A stretch of DNA of 20,291 bases. Origin: JALZDI01 sp965653225 (GTDB lineage: Bacteria > Actinomycetota > Actinomycetes > Propionibacteriales > Nocardioidaceae). Every line of letters begins with the position of its first letter. Position 1 is the first letter of the stretch. Made by a program: the position numbers and the translations under genes. Where the stretch lies: NCBI GenBank assembly GCA_965653225.1, contig CBFGZI010000064.1:1-20291 (forward strand), given 5' to 3'. Positions 1 to 5,962 of this stretch are shown in pieces. The notes below the pieces were generated by a model, which ran no database searches, was not told where the DNA came from, and saw nothing but the letters and a program-made list of their open reading frames with translations.

Positions 1-50
1 TCGGGCACGTAACGGGCACGCCAAGCGGAGACGGTGACAACCGTAGATGA

Positions 51-83
51 GGCCCAGGTCGCATCTCGCCGTTGACCTGGGCC
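51..83. terminator. Hairpin downstream of tRNA-Gly, possible bidirectional terminator
   Basis: A perfect 10-bp inverted repeat (GGCCCAGGTC at 51-60, GACCTGGGCC at 74-83) encloses a 13-base loop. TTT follows on the plus strand. It lies just past the 3' end of the minus-strand tRNA gene and could also end a plus-strand gene lying before the window. Positions 1-50 show nothing else that I recognise. Confidence 0.6.
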
Positions 84-90
84 TTTGTCG

Positions 91-164
91 TGGAGCGGGT
101 GAGGGGAATCGAACCCCCACTGTCAGCTTGGGAAGCTGATGTTCTGCCATTGAACTACACCCGC
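91..164 (-). tRNA. tRNA-Gly (anticodon CCC)
   Basis: The minus strand folds into a complete cloverleaf. The 7-bp acceptor stem pairs 158-164 with 95-101, and the discriminator base is U at 94. The anticodon arm is TCAGC, loop TTCCCAA, GCTGA, giving anticodon CCC, which reads GGG glycine codons. The T arm contains GGTTCGATTCC. The 3' CCA is encoded at 91-93. The body is 71 nt without CCA, normal for glycine tRNAs. A tRNA-Gly close to dcd is, from memory, a common arrangement in actinobacteria. Confidence 0.95.
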
Positions 165-168
165 ACAT

Positions 169-190
169 CGTCCCGGCTCTCACCGGGACG
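169..190 (-). other. Hairpin in the 5' leader of tRNA-Gly
   Basis: A perfect 8-bp stem (169-176 with 183-190, CGTCCCGG/CCGGGACG) with a 6-base loop lies four bases before the mature 5' end of the tRNA. A possible -10 box (TAGTAT, minus strand, 201-206) lies further upstream, with no clear -35 box. The hairpin would therefore be in the precursor RNA. Its role is unknown; influence on RNase P processing or on transcription is possible. Confidence 0.5.
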
Positions 191-261
191 AGCGGACACA
201 ATACTAGCCATAAGGCACTCTTGGCGTTTGGCCCTGGGAACTTGGGGCACTGCCCGACGTG

Positions 262-280
262 AGAGCGCTGTCGGCGCTCT
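262..280 (+). promoter_or_regulatory. Inverted repeat before the coiled-coil protein gene
   Basis: AGAGCGC (262-268) and GCGCTCT (274-280) form a perfect 7-bp inverted repeat with a 5-base spacer. It lies just before the Shine-Dalgarno GAAAGGAGG (285-293). It could be an operator or a leader hairpin. Only the symmetry is observed. Confidence 0.35.
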
Positions 281-298
281 TGGGGAAAGGAGGGCCCC

Positions 299-820
299 AT
301 GTCGGCCACCATCTGGATCGTCGTGGCAGTGGTCATCGTGCTCGTCGCGGTGGCCGTGATCGCCGCCGTGATGCGCGGCAGCAAGACACGCAAGCTGCAG
401 AAGCAGCGTGCGCACGCGCACGACATCAGGGAGTCCGCGTCGGTGCACTCCCAGACCGTCGAGGAGCGCGAGACCGAGGCCGCCAGCATCGAGGCCCGCG
501 CCGAGAAGACGCGTGCCGAGGCCGACGCCCGGGCCCGCGAGGCGGAGCGGATGGAGTCCGTGGCCGGCGAGCACCGGCACCGCGCGGACAGCGAGCGCGC
601 TGAGTACGACGAGAAGCTCCGCCGCGCCGACGAGATCGACCCGGACGTGCCGGGCGAGCACACCGACGGTTCACGGCACAAGGCTGGGCGCTTCGGATCC
701 GAGCCGACCGCGGAGACGTACGACGAGCGGGCCTACGCCGAGGGCACGCCGGCGGACCATGACCACTTCCCGGAACAGCGTACGGAGGGTGAGTCCACCG
801 AGGGCACCCACCGCGCCTGA
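299..820 (+). CDS. Small membrane-anchored coiled-coil protein, unknown function
   Basis: A 173-residue protein of unknown function. Residues 5-26 (IWIVVAVVIVLVAVAVIAAV) form a single hydrophobic helix, followed at once by a basic stretch (RGSKTRKLQKQR). That pattern predicts an N-terminal anchor with the bulk of the protein in the cytoplasm. Residues 45-115 are rich in Glu, Arg and Ala with heptad-like spacing and should form a long charged helix or coiled coil. The last 60 residues are acidic, contain Gly, Thr and Pro, and look disordered. The ATG at 299 is preceded by a strong Shine-Dalgarno (GAAAGGAGG) five bases away, so the start is well supported. The gene stands alone between the tRNA and dcd. 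I recognise no family or catalytic motif. Confidence 0.85.
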   Translation: MSATIWIVVAVVIVLVAVAVIAAVMRGSKTRKLQKQRAHAHDIRESASVHSQTVEERETEAASIEARAEKTRAEADARAREAERMESVAGEHRHRADSERAEYDEKLRRADEIDPDVPGEHTDGSRHKAGRFGSEPTAETYDERAYAEGTPADHDHFPEQRTEGESTEGTHRA

Positions 821-848
821 CCCCGCCCGCCGCCTGCGGCGAGGCACC

Positions 849-878
849 CCGACCGAGCGCCGGCCTCCCCGCGGTCGG
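849..878 (+). terminator. Possible hairpin between the coiled-coil gene and dcd
   Basis: CCGACCG (849-855) pairs with CGGTCGG (872-878) across a 16-base, very GC-rich loop. A smaller hairpin CGCCGC/GCGGCG lies at 828-841. No T-run follows, so termination is uncertain. The 91-base gap holds nothing else apparent apart from a weak dcd ribosome site. Confidence 0.3.
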
Positions 879-911
879 CGCCGGGGCCGCCGCTTTCGGT
901 AGGTTGCCGCC

Positions 912-1487
912 GTGCTGCTCTCTGACCGTGACATCCGCGACGAGGTCGACAACGGCCGAGTCCGGCTCGACCCGTACGACGCCGAGATGGTGCAGCCGTC
1001 CAGCGTCGACATACGCATCGACCGGTACTTCCGGGTGTTCGAGAACCACCGATACCCACACATCGACCCCGCGGCCGACCAGCCCGACCTGACCCGCAGG
1101 GTCGAGCCGGAGGGCGACGAGCCCTTCATCCTGCACCCGGGGGAGTTCGTGCTCGGGTCGAGCTACGAGCAGGTCACGCTTCCCGACGACATCGCGGCCC
1201 GGTTGGAGGGCAAGTCGTCGCTGGGCCGGCTGGGCCTGCTCACCCACTCCACGGCCGGGTTCATCGACCCCGGCTTCCAGGGCCACGTCACCCTCGAGCT
1301 GTCCAACGTGGCCACGCTGCCGATCAAGCTGTGGCCGGGGATGAAGATCGGCCAGCTGTGCTTCTTCCGGCTGTCCTCACCCGCCCAGGACCCGTACGGC
1401 TCGAAGCGGCACGGTTCGCGCTACCAGGGCCAGCGGGGTCCGACGCCGTCGCGCTCCAACCTGAACTTCCACCGCACAGACGTCTGA
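912..1487 (+). CDS. dcd: dCTP deaminase, probably bifunctional dCTP deaminase/dUTPase
   Basis: A 191-residue cytosolic pyrimidine nucleotide enzyme. It deaminates dCTP, and in the actinobacterial type also hydrolyses the dUTP formed to dUMP, feeding thymidylate synthesis and keeping uracil out of DNA. The conserved core reads GKSSLGRLGLLTHSTAGF (100-117) and continues with DPGFQGHVTLELSN, where Glu129 matches the catalytic glutamate of the family. QPSSVDIRID (28-37) and the C-terminal YQGQRGPTPS (171-180) are also typical. It aligns by eye along its whole length with the M. tuberculosis bifunctional enzyme. The GTG at 912 gives the canonical MLLSDRDIR start; the ribosome site before it is weak. 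The stop codon lies inside a hairpin shared with the convergent operon. Confidence 0.96.
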   Translation: MLLSDRDIRDEVDNGRVRLDPYDAEMVQPSSVDIRIDRYFRVFENHRYPHIDPAADQPDLTRRVEPEGDEPFILHPGEFVLGSSYEQVTLPDDIAARLEGKSSLGRLGLLTHSTAGFIDPGFQGHVTLELSNVATLPIKLWPGMKIGQLCFFRLSSPAQDPYGSKRHGSRYQGQRGPTPSRSNLNFHRTDV

Positions 1488-1514
1488 CCGCGGCGCGGGT
1501 GCGCCGAGGTCAGA
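1483..1514. terminator. Terminator hairpin overlapping the dcd stop, between convergent genes
   Basis: TCTGACC (1483-1489) pairs with GGTCAGA (1508-1514), and after one mismatch CGGCGC (1491-1496) pairs with GCGCCG (1501-1506) around a GGGT loop. The 13-bp stem includes the dcd stop codon (1485-1487). It lies between dcd and the oppositely oriented small gene and is likely to act on both strands. No U-run is present, as is usual in high-GC genomes. Confidence 0.7.
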
Positions 1515-1539
1515 GTCGGGATCATGCGCCCCAGCACGG

Positions 1540-1701
1540 TCAGCCGTCGAGCCGGTTGGCCATCCGTCGCAGGGTGCTGGCGAGGTGCCGCCGGGCGCGG
1601 TGCTCGGGCGGCAGGCTCTGGTGCTCGATGTGGTGCTGCGGCGGCCGGAGGCCGGGTTCGTGGGCACGCATCAGGGCGAGCTCTTCGTAGTTCGGGTCCA
1701 T
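1540..1701 (-). CDS. Small 53-residue protein, third gene of the RHH/DUF4097 operon
   Basis: A short hydrophilic protein starting MDPNYEELALMRAHEPG and ending in a basic helix (RARRHLASTLRRMANRLDG). There is no signal peptide or membrane segment. The ATG at 1701 has a good Shine-Dalgarno (AAGGAGA) seven bases upstream. An in-frame GTG at 1734 would overlap the DUF4097 stop by four bases and add 11 proline-rich residues, but the ribosome site favours 1701. The 29-base distance from the DUF4097 stop implies cotranscription. The function is unknown. The basic amphipathic C-terminus could bind nucleic acid, membrane or a partner protein, but this is a guess. Its position in an operon with a good ribosome site argues that it is real. 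Confidence 0.7.
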   Translation of the reverse strand: MDPNYEELALMRAHEPGLRPPQHHIEHQSLPPEHRARRHLASTLRRMANRLDG

Positions 1702-1730
1702 GGTCGTCTCCTTCGGTGGTGGGGGGTGGC

Positions 1731-2573
1731 TCACGCACGCACGATGTCGATGTCGCCGCTGACGGTCTTGAGGTCCAGACGCACATACTGCTCGCCGGCA
1801 CCGACAGGGTCGGACGACTCGAGCTCGTTGCTGACCCCGCCGGTCACGGTCTTCACGTCGAGCCAGGCCGGGACGCCGTCGGCGACCCCGACGTGCAGGT
1901 CGCCCGAGGCGGCCTTGGCGTTGACCCGGCCGCGGGAGACCCGCCTCACGGCGACGTCACCGGAGCCGGTCTGCGCCTTGACGTCGCTGTCGGCCCGGTG
2001 GACGTCGATGTCGCCGGAGCCGGTCTGCGCCTTCAGCGAGCCGGTCACGGAGTCGACGACGACGCTGCCGGACCCGCTCTGCACGGTGAGGTCGGCGTGG
2101 GCGGAGTCGACCTGGATGTCGCCCGAGCCGGTGCCCACGGTCAGCGCCGCCTCGACGGTGTTGACGGTGACGTCGCCGCTGCCCGAGCGCAGCTGCGCAG
2201 AGCCGGTGAGCTGCTCGATCGAGAGGTCGCCCGAGCCCGAGGCCGCCCGGGTCTGCCCGTACGAGCCGCGCGCGGACAGGTCGGCGCTGTCGCTCTTGAC
2301 GTTGAGGCGGCTGCCGTGCGGCGCAGTGATGTCCAGCAGGAGGTCGGGCGTCCGGCCGAACAGCCCGAGCGTGCGCTTGGGTACGAGGACCACGATGTCG
2401 CCGCCGCGCTGGTCGATCACGGTGTCGTCGATCAGGCTGCGGGTCGCGCTGTCGTCGTTGTGTCCGCGCAGCTCGACGGTGGTCTCCTCGACGTCCTGGG
2501 TGTCGATGTTGATGGAGCCGGATCGGAAGTCGATGGTGATCCGGGGCGGGCTGGTGGTCTTGAACGTGTGCAT
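1731..2573 (-). CDS. DUF4097-family beta-strand repeat protein
   Basis: A 280-residue protein of the DUF4097 type. It has no signal peptide or membrane helix, so it is probably cytoplasmic. Its signature is a GSGD-type motif at residues 113, 131, 149, 167 (GSGS), 185, 203 and 222 (ASGD), that is, steps of 18, 18, 18, 18, 18 and 19 residues, with a final VSGD at 271. Strands of alternating hydrophobic residues lie between the motifs, as expected for a stacked beta-solenoid. Residues 1-100 form a less regular beta domain beginning TFKTTSPPRITIDF. The family's biochemical role is generally not established; some members occur with envelope-stress or regulatory proteins. The ATG at 2573 follows GAAGGAGG at good spacing. 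It lies 77 bases after the RHH regulator and just before the 53-residue gene, so the three form one operon. Confidence 0.88.
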   Translation of the reverse strand: MHTFKTTSPPRITIDFRSGSINIDTQDVEETTVELRGHNDDSATRSLIDDTVIDQRGGDIVVLVPKRTLGLFGRTPDLLLDITAPHGSRLNVKSDSADLSARGSYGQTRAASGSGDLSIEQLTGSAQLRSGSGDVTVNTVEAALTVGTGSGDIQVDSAHADLTVQSGSGSVVVDSVTGSLKAQTGSGDIDVHRADSDVKAQTGSGDVAVRRVSRGRVNAKAASGDLHVGVADGVPAWLDVKTVTGGVSNELESSDPVGAGEQYVRLDLKTVSGDIDIVRA

Positions 2574-2650
2574 GGTGCGCCTCCTTCAAGGCGTGCTGGG
2601 CCACCGCGTCGGCGACGCGGGTGCGGTGAGAGGTGTTGCGGGGGAGCCGG

Positions 2651-3202
2651 CTAGCGGGCCCACCCGGAGATGTGCTGGCCGGGCCCGCGGCGCACCTTGC
2701 CGGTGGCGCCGGGTCCGAACGGGATCGAGCTGAGGTCGAGGTCGATGTTGATCGCCCCCTCGCGGGCGGCGGCGCGGACCGCGTTGACCAGCCAGGTGTT
2801 GAGCGACTGGCCGCGCTTGCCGGCGGCCTCCTCCGCGCGCTGCTTCAGGCCCTCGGGAAGGCGCAGGGTGATGCGGGCCGCCGGTCCGTCTGGCTCCTCG
2901 TCCTCGGTCTCGTCGGTGGCAGCGCCGGTTCCCGCAGGCTCCGGTGACGCGGTCGCGGCCGGAGGCGGCGTGACCACGAACTGTGGTTCGCGGCCCTTGA
3001 GCCGCACCTCGACGGCGCCACCCTCCAGGGACGTGGTGATCTCGGCGGTGGCGTGCGAGAGCGCCTCCAGCAGCACCATCCGCATCGCGGGGTCGAGCGC
3101 CAGAGCCAGTCTCTCCGCCGCGTCGGCCACCTCCGGCCCGGCCGACTGGGCGGCGGCGGCCAGGTCGCGGCGGAGACCCTCGACGTACGGCGTGATGTCC
3201 AT
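2651..3202 (-). CDS. Ribbon-helix-helix (HicB-antitoxin-like) DNA-binding regulator
   Basis: A 183-residue protein with three parts. Residues 1-80 are mainly helical (MDITPYVEGLRRDL) and end in a strand segment (VEVRLKGREPQFVVTPP). Residues 81-108 are an acidic, Ala/Pro-rich linker. Residues 110-146 (ARITLRLPEGLKQRAEEAAG then KRGQSLNTWLVNAVRAAA) are a ribbon-helix-helix fold like that of HicB or Arc, followed by a Gly-rich basic tail. Proteins of this kind are often labelled HicB-family antitoxin and, in my recollection of Streptomyces relatives, occur beside DUF4097 genes. No HicA toxin is adjacent. I chose the ATG at 3202; in-frame GTG codons at 3208 and 3211 would add two or three residues. 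There is no clear Shine-Dalgarno, so the message may be leaderless. A perfect inverted repeat lies 11 bases upstream, suggesting autoregulation. Confidence 0.85.
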   Translation of the reverse strand: MDITPYVEGLRRDLAAAAQSAGPEVADAAERLALALDPAMRMVLLEALSHATAEITTSLEGGAVEVRLKGREPQFVVTPPPAATASPEPAGTGAATDETEDEEPDGPAARITLRLPEGLKQRAEEAAGKRGQSLNTWLVNAVRAAAREGAINIDLDLSSIPFGPGATGKVRRGPGQHISGWAR

Positions 3203-3254
3203 GAGCACCACTATGACATCACGATGATGTCATTGCAAGGGCAACCTGATGTCA
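3193..3254. promoter_or_regulatory. Operator cluster: TGACATCA/TGATGTCA repeats before the RHH gene
   Basis: A perfect 9+9 inverted repeat (ATGACATCA at 3213-3221, TGATGTCAT at 3225-3233) has a 3-base spacer. A further exact TGATGTCA half-site lies at 3247-3254 and a near copy, TGATGTCC, at 3193-3200 inside the first codons of the regulator. Arrays of short half-sites bound by adjacent dimers are typical of ribbon-helix-helix repressors. The location over the start region of the RHH gene supports autoregulation. The cluster also faces the divergent secreted-protein gene. Confidence 0.65.
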
Positions 3255-3300
3255 ATTGCCGGCGCGCAGGGTGTCCGAAAATTCAGGCAAAAACAATCTT

Positions 3301-3315
3301 CAATCACCTTGATTG
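3301..3315 (+). promoter_or_regulatory. Inverted repeat CAATCA/TGATTG in the promoter region of the secreted protein gene
   Basis: CAATCA (3301-3306) and TGATTG (3310-3315) form a 6-bp inverted repeat with a 3-base spacer, within the most AT-rich stretch of the area (about 3275-3320). It may mark an operator or leader hairpin of the gene starting at 3386. No convincing -35/-10 pair could be chosen by eye. Confidence 0.35.
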
Positions 3316-3385
3316 GGCCGGTGGGTCGCGTGGTACGGAGGAGGACGGGAGGGAGATTCAAGGACGAAACAGAACAGGGGGAACT

Positions 3386-5869
3386 GTGAGTTATACGTCC
3401 AAGATCCTTCCGAGGAACCGACTGTGGAGGTCGGCGACAGCCTGCCTGGCAAGCGCAGCGCTGGTCACCACCGGAAGCGTGGCGTTGAGCAGCCCGGCGA
3501 TGGCTGCGACACCCCAGAACAAGGTTGTCGAGGTCAACGACGGCAGCACGAGCTGGGCCGAGCAGGCCTACGAGTGCACCCCGACCGGTGCCTACCTGAC
3601 CCCGCAGCAGGACAACGCGAAGGGGCCGCAGCGGGCGCCGTTCGGCTCGGGCAGCCACCACATCCAGATCAACGAGTACAGCTCGCAGACCGAGCTGTAC
3701 CGCACCAACAAGTACGACGGCACGCCGCTGTCGCAGCTGGATCGGCTGGAGTACTCCAGCTTCGCCAGGGCGCAGGACCCGTCCACCCAGCCGGACCGGC
3801 AGCCCTCGTACCTGCGGCTTACGGTCGACTCCGACGGCGACACGCAGCCGGATGACAGCCTGTTCTTCATCCCCGCCAACAACGGGGACCAGCAGCCGGT
3901 CGTCAACGGTGCGTGGCAGAGCTGGGACGTCGACTCCGGTCACCTGTCGGTGAACGGCGACAACGGGCCCAGCGACACCACGACGCTGGCCCAGTACGCC
4001 AACGCGCACCCCGCCGCCAAGCTGGTGAACAACGGCGACGGCAGCGCGTCCGGCGGAAGCCTCGCGCTGATCACCGGCTGCGGCAACGGTGGCGACACCG
4101 ACTCGCAGCGCAACGGTGACTACTTCGTCGACCGCGTGATCGTCGGGGCCGACAACAGCGACACGCTGTACGACTTCGAGGGGCCGGCGGAGACCGACCA
4201 GGGGAACACCCTGCAGACGGTGGACCCCGACCACCCCGGGCCCTGGACCAGCCAGGCCTACGACTACCAGACCGGCAACACCCTGACGTCGAACCAGACG
4301 TTCGTGCCCGGTCCGGCCACACCGCCGAAGAACCGCGGCAGCCTGCGGTTCACGGTGTCGGACGACAGCAACCCGAACCGGATCGAGCAGTTCCGGTCGG
4401 GCGCGCTGGACGGTCGCCTGCTGCGTGACGTGCGCGACCTGTCGTACGCGACGTACGTGCACGGCTTCCAGGGCAACCCGACGCCGCAGCAGCCGCCGTA
4501 CCTCTACCTGCGGGTGGACAACAACGGCGACGGCCAGAGCGACGGCGTGCTGTTCTTCTACCCGGCGAACAACGCCGACCAGCAGCCTGTCGCTGCGGAC
4601 ACGTGGCAGACGTGGAACGCCGGTGAGGGCCGGTGGAACCTCAACGGTGACGACGGTCCGGCGAACTCGTTCACGCTCGACCAGTACCTGGCCGAGCACC
4701 CGGACGCGACGATCATGAACAACTCGACGGATCCGTCGTGGTCCGGCGGCGGTCTGACCATCCAGGTGGGCGCCGGCGGCTCCGGCCAGACCAACGGCAA
4801 CTACTACGTCGACGACGTGACGATGTCCACGGCCGACCAGGCGACGTCGAGCACGGTCTCGGGGACCGACTACGACCTCGAGCCCGGGCCGGAAGCGCCT
4901 GCACCTCCGCAGCTGAACATCGGCGACACGAGCACCGCCGAGGGTGACAGCGGTTCGCACAACGCGAGCTTCACCATCAGCATGGACAAGACGGCCGACC
5001 GTGCGGTGACCGTCGACTACGCCACCAGCGATGGCTCGGCGACGGCACCGGACGACTACACGTCGTCCAACGGGACCGCGACGATCCCGGCCGGTCAGAC
5101 CAGGACGACCGTCAACGTGCCGGTCAACGGTGACACCACCGTCGAGCCGGACGAGCAGTTCAACGTCGACCTGTCGCAGCCGCAGAACGCGACGGTCGGT
5201 GACGGTTCCGCCACCGGGACCATCACGAACGACGACACGCAGCCCACGCCTCCGCCTCAGCCGAACGTGAGCATCAGCGATGCGAGCGCGGCCGAGGGCA
5301 ACACCAGCGGGGCCAACCAGGAGTCGTTCACGGTGAGCCTGGACCGGCCGTCCGACCAGGACGTGACCGTCCACTACAGCACGACCGACGGCACGGCGAC
5401 GGCGCCGGACGACTACGCCTCGACCAGCGGGAAGGTGACGATCCCCGCGGGTCAGACGCAGCAGACGGTGACCGTGCCGGTCAACGGTGACAAGGTTCGT
5501 GAGGGTCGCGAGACGTTCACGACGAACCTCGACAACGCGCAGAACGCGACGATCGCTGACGGCAGCGGCGACGGTGTCATCCGCAATGACGACACCAACG
5601 TCGACACGACCGCCAGCAACGCTCGCGGTGAGCGTGCACGGGCAACCGTGACGACCTCGCCGCAGGCCGGGGGCGACTCGGTGCGCATCTACCGCGAGGT
5701 CGCCGGTGACGACCCGGTCATGTACCGGGGCACGCTGGACGACAGCGGCCGGGTGAGCACGGTCCTGAGCAAGGACTTCGCCCACGGTGCGCACGTCAAG
5801 CTGTACGCGAAGGTCGTGACCGACAACGGCACGTACCAGTCCGAGACGTCGACGGTGGTTATCGACTGA
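3386..5869 (+). CDS. Secreted Calx-beta domain protein with a duplicated N-terminal domain
   Basis: An 827-residue exported protein. Residues 1-40 are a long signal peptide (basic N-region, hydrophobic CLASAALVTTGSVAL, cleavage after AMA). Residues about 85-255 and 315-480 are two copies of one domain. Each has a V-D-x-x-G-D acidic motif before LFF-x-PANN-x-DQQPV, then a WQ-x-W segment, NGD-x-GP and a QY-x-x-HP motif, and ends in a Y-x-VD-x-V strand. The acidic motif (147-156 and 377-386) resembles a calcium loop. Calx-beta domains follow at 509-617 and 626-735, each with AEG, APDDY and a closing NDDT. Residues 745-827 form a further beta-rich domain ending VVID. There is no LPXTG, transmembrane anchor or catalytic motif, so it is probably a released calcium-dependent adhesin or matrix protein. 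I chose the GTG at 3386 because it gives the signal peptide and follows AGGGGGA; upstream in-frame codons read as non-coding. Confidence 0.88.
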   Translation: MSYTSKILPRNRLWRSATACLASAALVTTGSVALSSPAMAATPQNKVVEVNDGSTSWAEQAYECTPTGAYLTPQQDNAKGPQRAPFGSGSHHIQINEYSSQTELYRTNKYDGTPLSQLDRLEYSSFARAQDPSTQPDRQPSYLRLTVDSDGDTQPDDSLFFIPANNGDQQPVVNGAWQSWDVDSGHLSVNGDNGPSDTTTLAQYANAHPAAKLVNNGDGSASGGSLALITGCGNGGDTDSQRNGDYFVDRVIVGADNSDTLYDFEGPAETDQGNTLQTVDPDHPGPWTSQAYDYQTGNTLTSNQTFVPGPATPPKNRGSLRFTVSDDSNPNRIEQFRSGALDGRLLRDVRDLSYATYVHGFQGNPTPQQPPYLYLRVDNNGDGQSDGVLFFYPANNADQQPVAADTWQTWNAGEGRWNLNGDDGPANSFTLDQYLAEHPDATIMNNSTDPSWSGGGLTIQVGAGGSGQTNGNYYVDDVTMSTADQATSSTVSGTDYDLEPGPEAPAPPQLNIGDTSTAEGDSGSHNASFTISMDKTADRAVTVDYATSDGSATAPDDYTSSNGTATIPAGQTRTTVNVPVNGDTTVEPDEQFNVDLSQPQNATVGDGSATGTITNDDTQPTPPPQPNVSISDASAAEGNTSGANQESFTVSLDRPSDQDVTVHYSTTDGTATAPDDYASTSGKVTIPAGQTQQTVTVPVNGDKVREGRETFTTNLDNAQNATIADGSGDGVIRNDDTNVDTTASNARGERARATVTTSPQAGGDSVRIYREVAGDDPVMYRGTLDDSGRVSTVLSKDFAHGAHVKLYAKVVTDNGTYQSETSTVVID

Positions 5870-5892
5870 CCGGAGTGCAGTAGGAACCGACA

Positions 5893-5924
5893 GTGTGGGG
5901 CGGCCCTTCGGGGTCGCCCCACAC
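5893..5924. terminator. Strong UUCG-capped terminator between convergent genes
   Basis: GTGTGGGGCGGCCC (5893-5906) pairs with GGGTCGCCCCACAC (5911-5924) over 14 bp with one G-U pair and a cUUCGg tetraloop. It lies 23 bases after the stop of the secreted protein gene and 38 bases before the 3' end of xthA, so it probably ends transcription from both sides. Confidence 0.85.
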
Positions 5925-5962
5925 GTCTGTCGAGGCGCTTGTGTCTCGGCCGGACGCCGGGC

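Noticed and set aside
1524..2654. Open frames on the plus strand over the DUF4097 gene
   Set aside because: They are antisense shadows caused by the regular repeats of the DUF4097 gene; there is no ribosome site or domain.
2651..3202. A HicAB toxin-antitoxin module
   Set aside because: The RHH domain is HicB-like, but no HicA-type toxin (small dsRNA-binding protein) lies next to it. The downstream genes are DUF4097 and a small protein of different character.
3230..5794. Long open frame (854 codons) on the minus strand opposite the secreted protein gene
   Set aside because: It is a shadow of the plus-strand gene in GC-rich DNA. The translation is Arg/Val/Leu-rich with no domain, signal or ribosome site, while the plus strand encodes clear Calx-beta domains.
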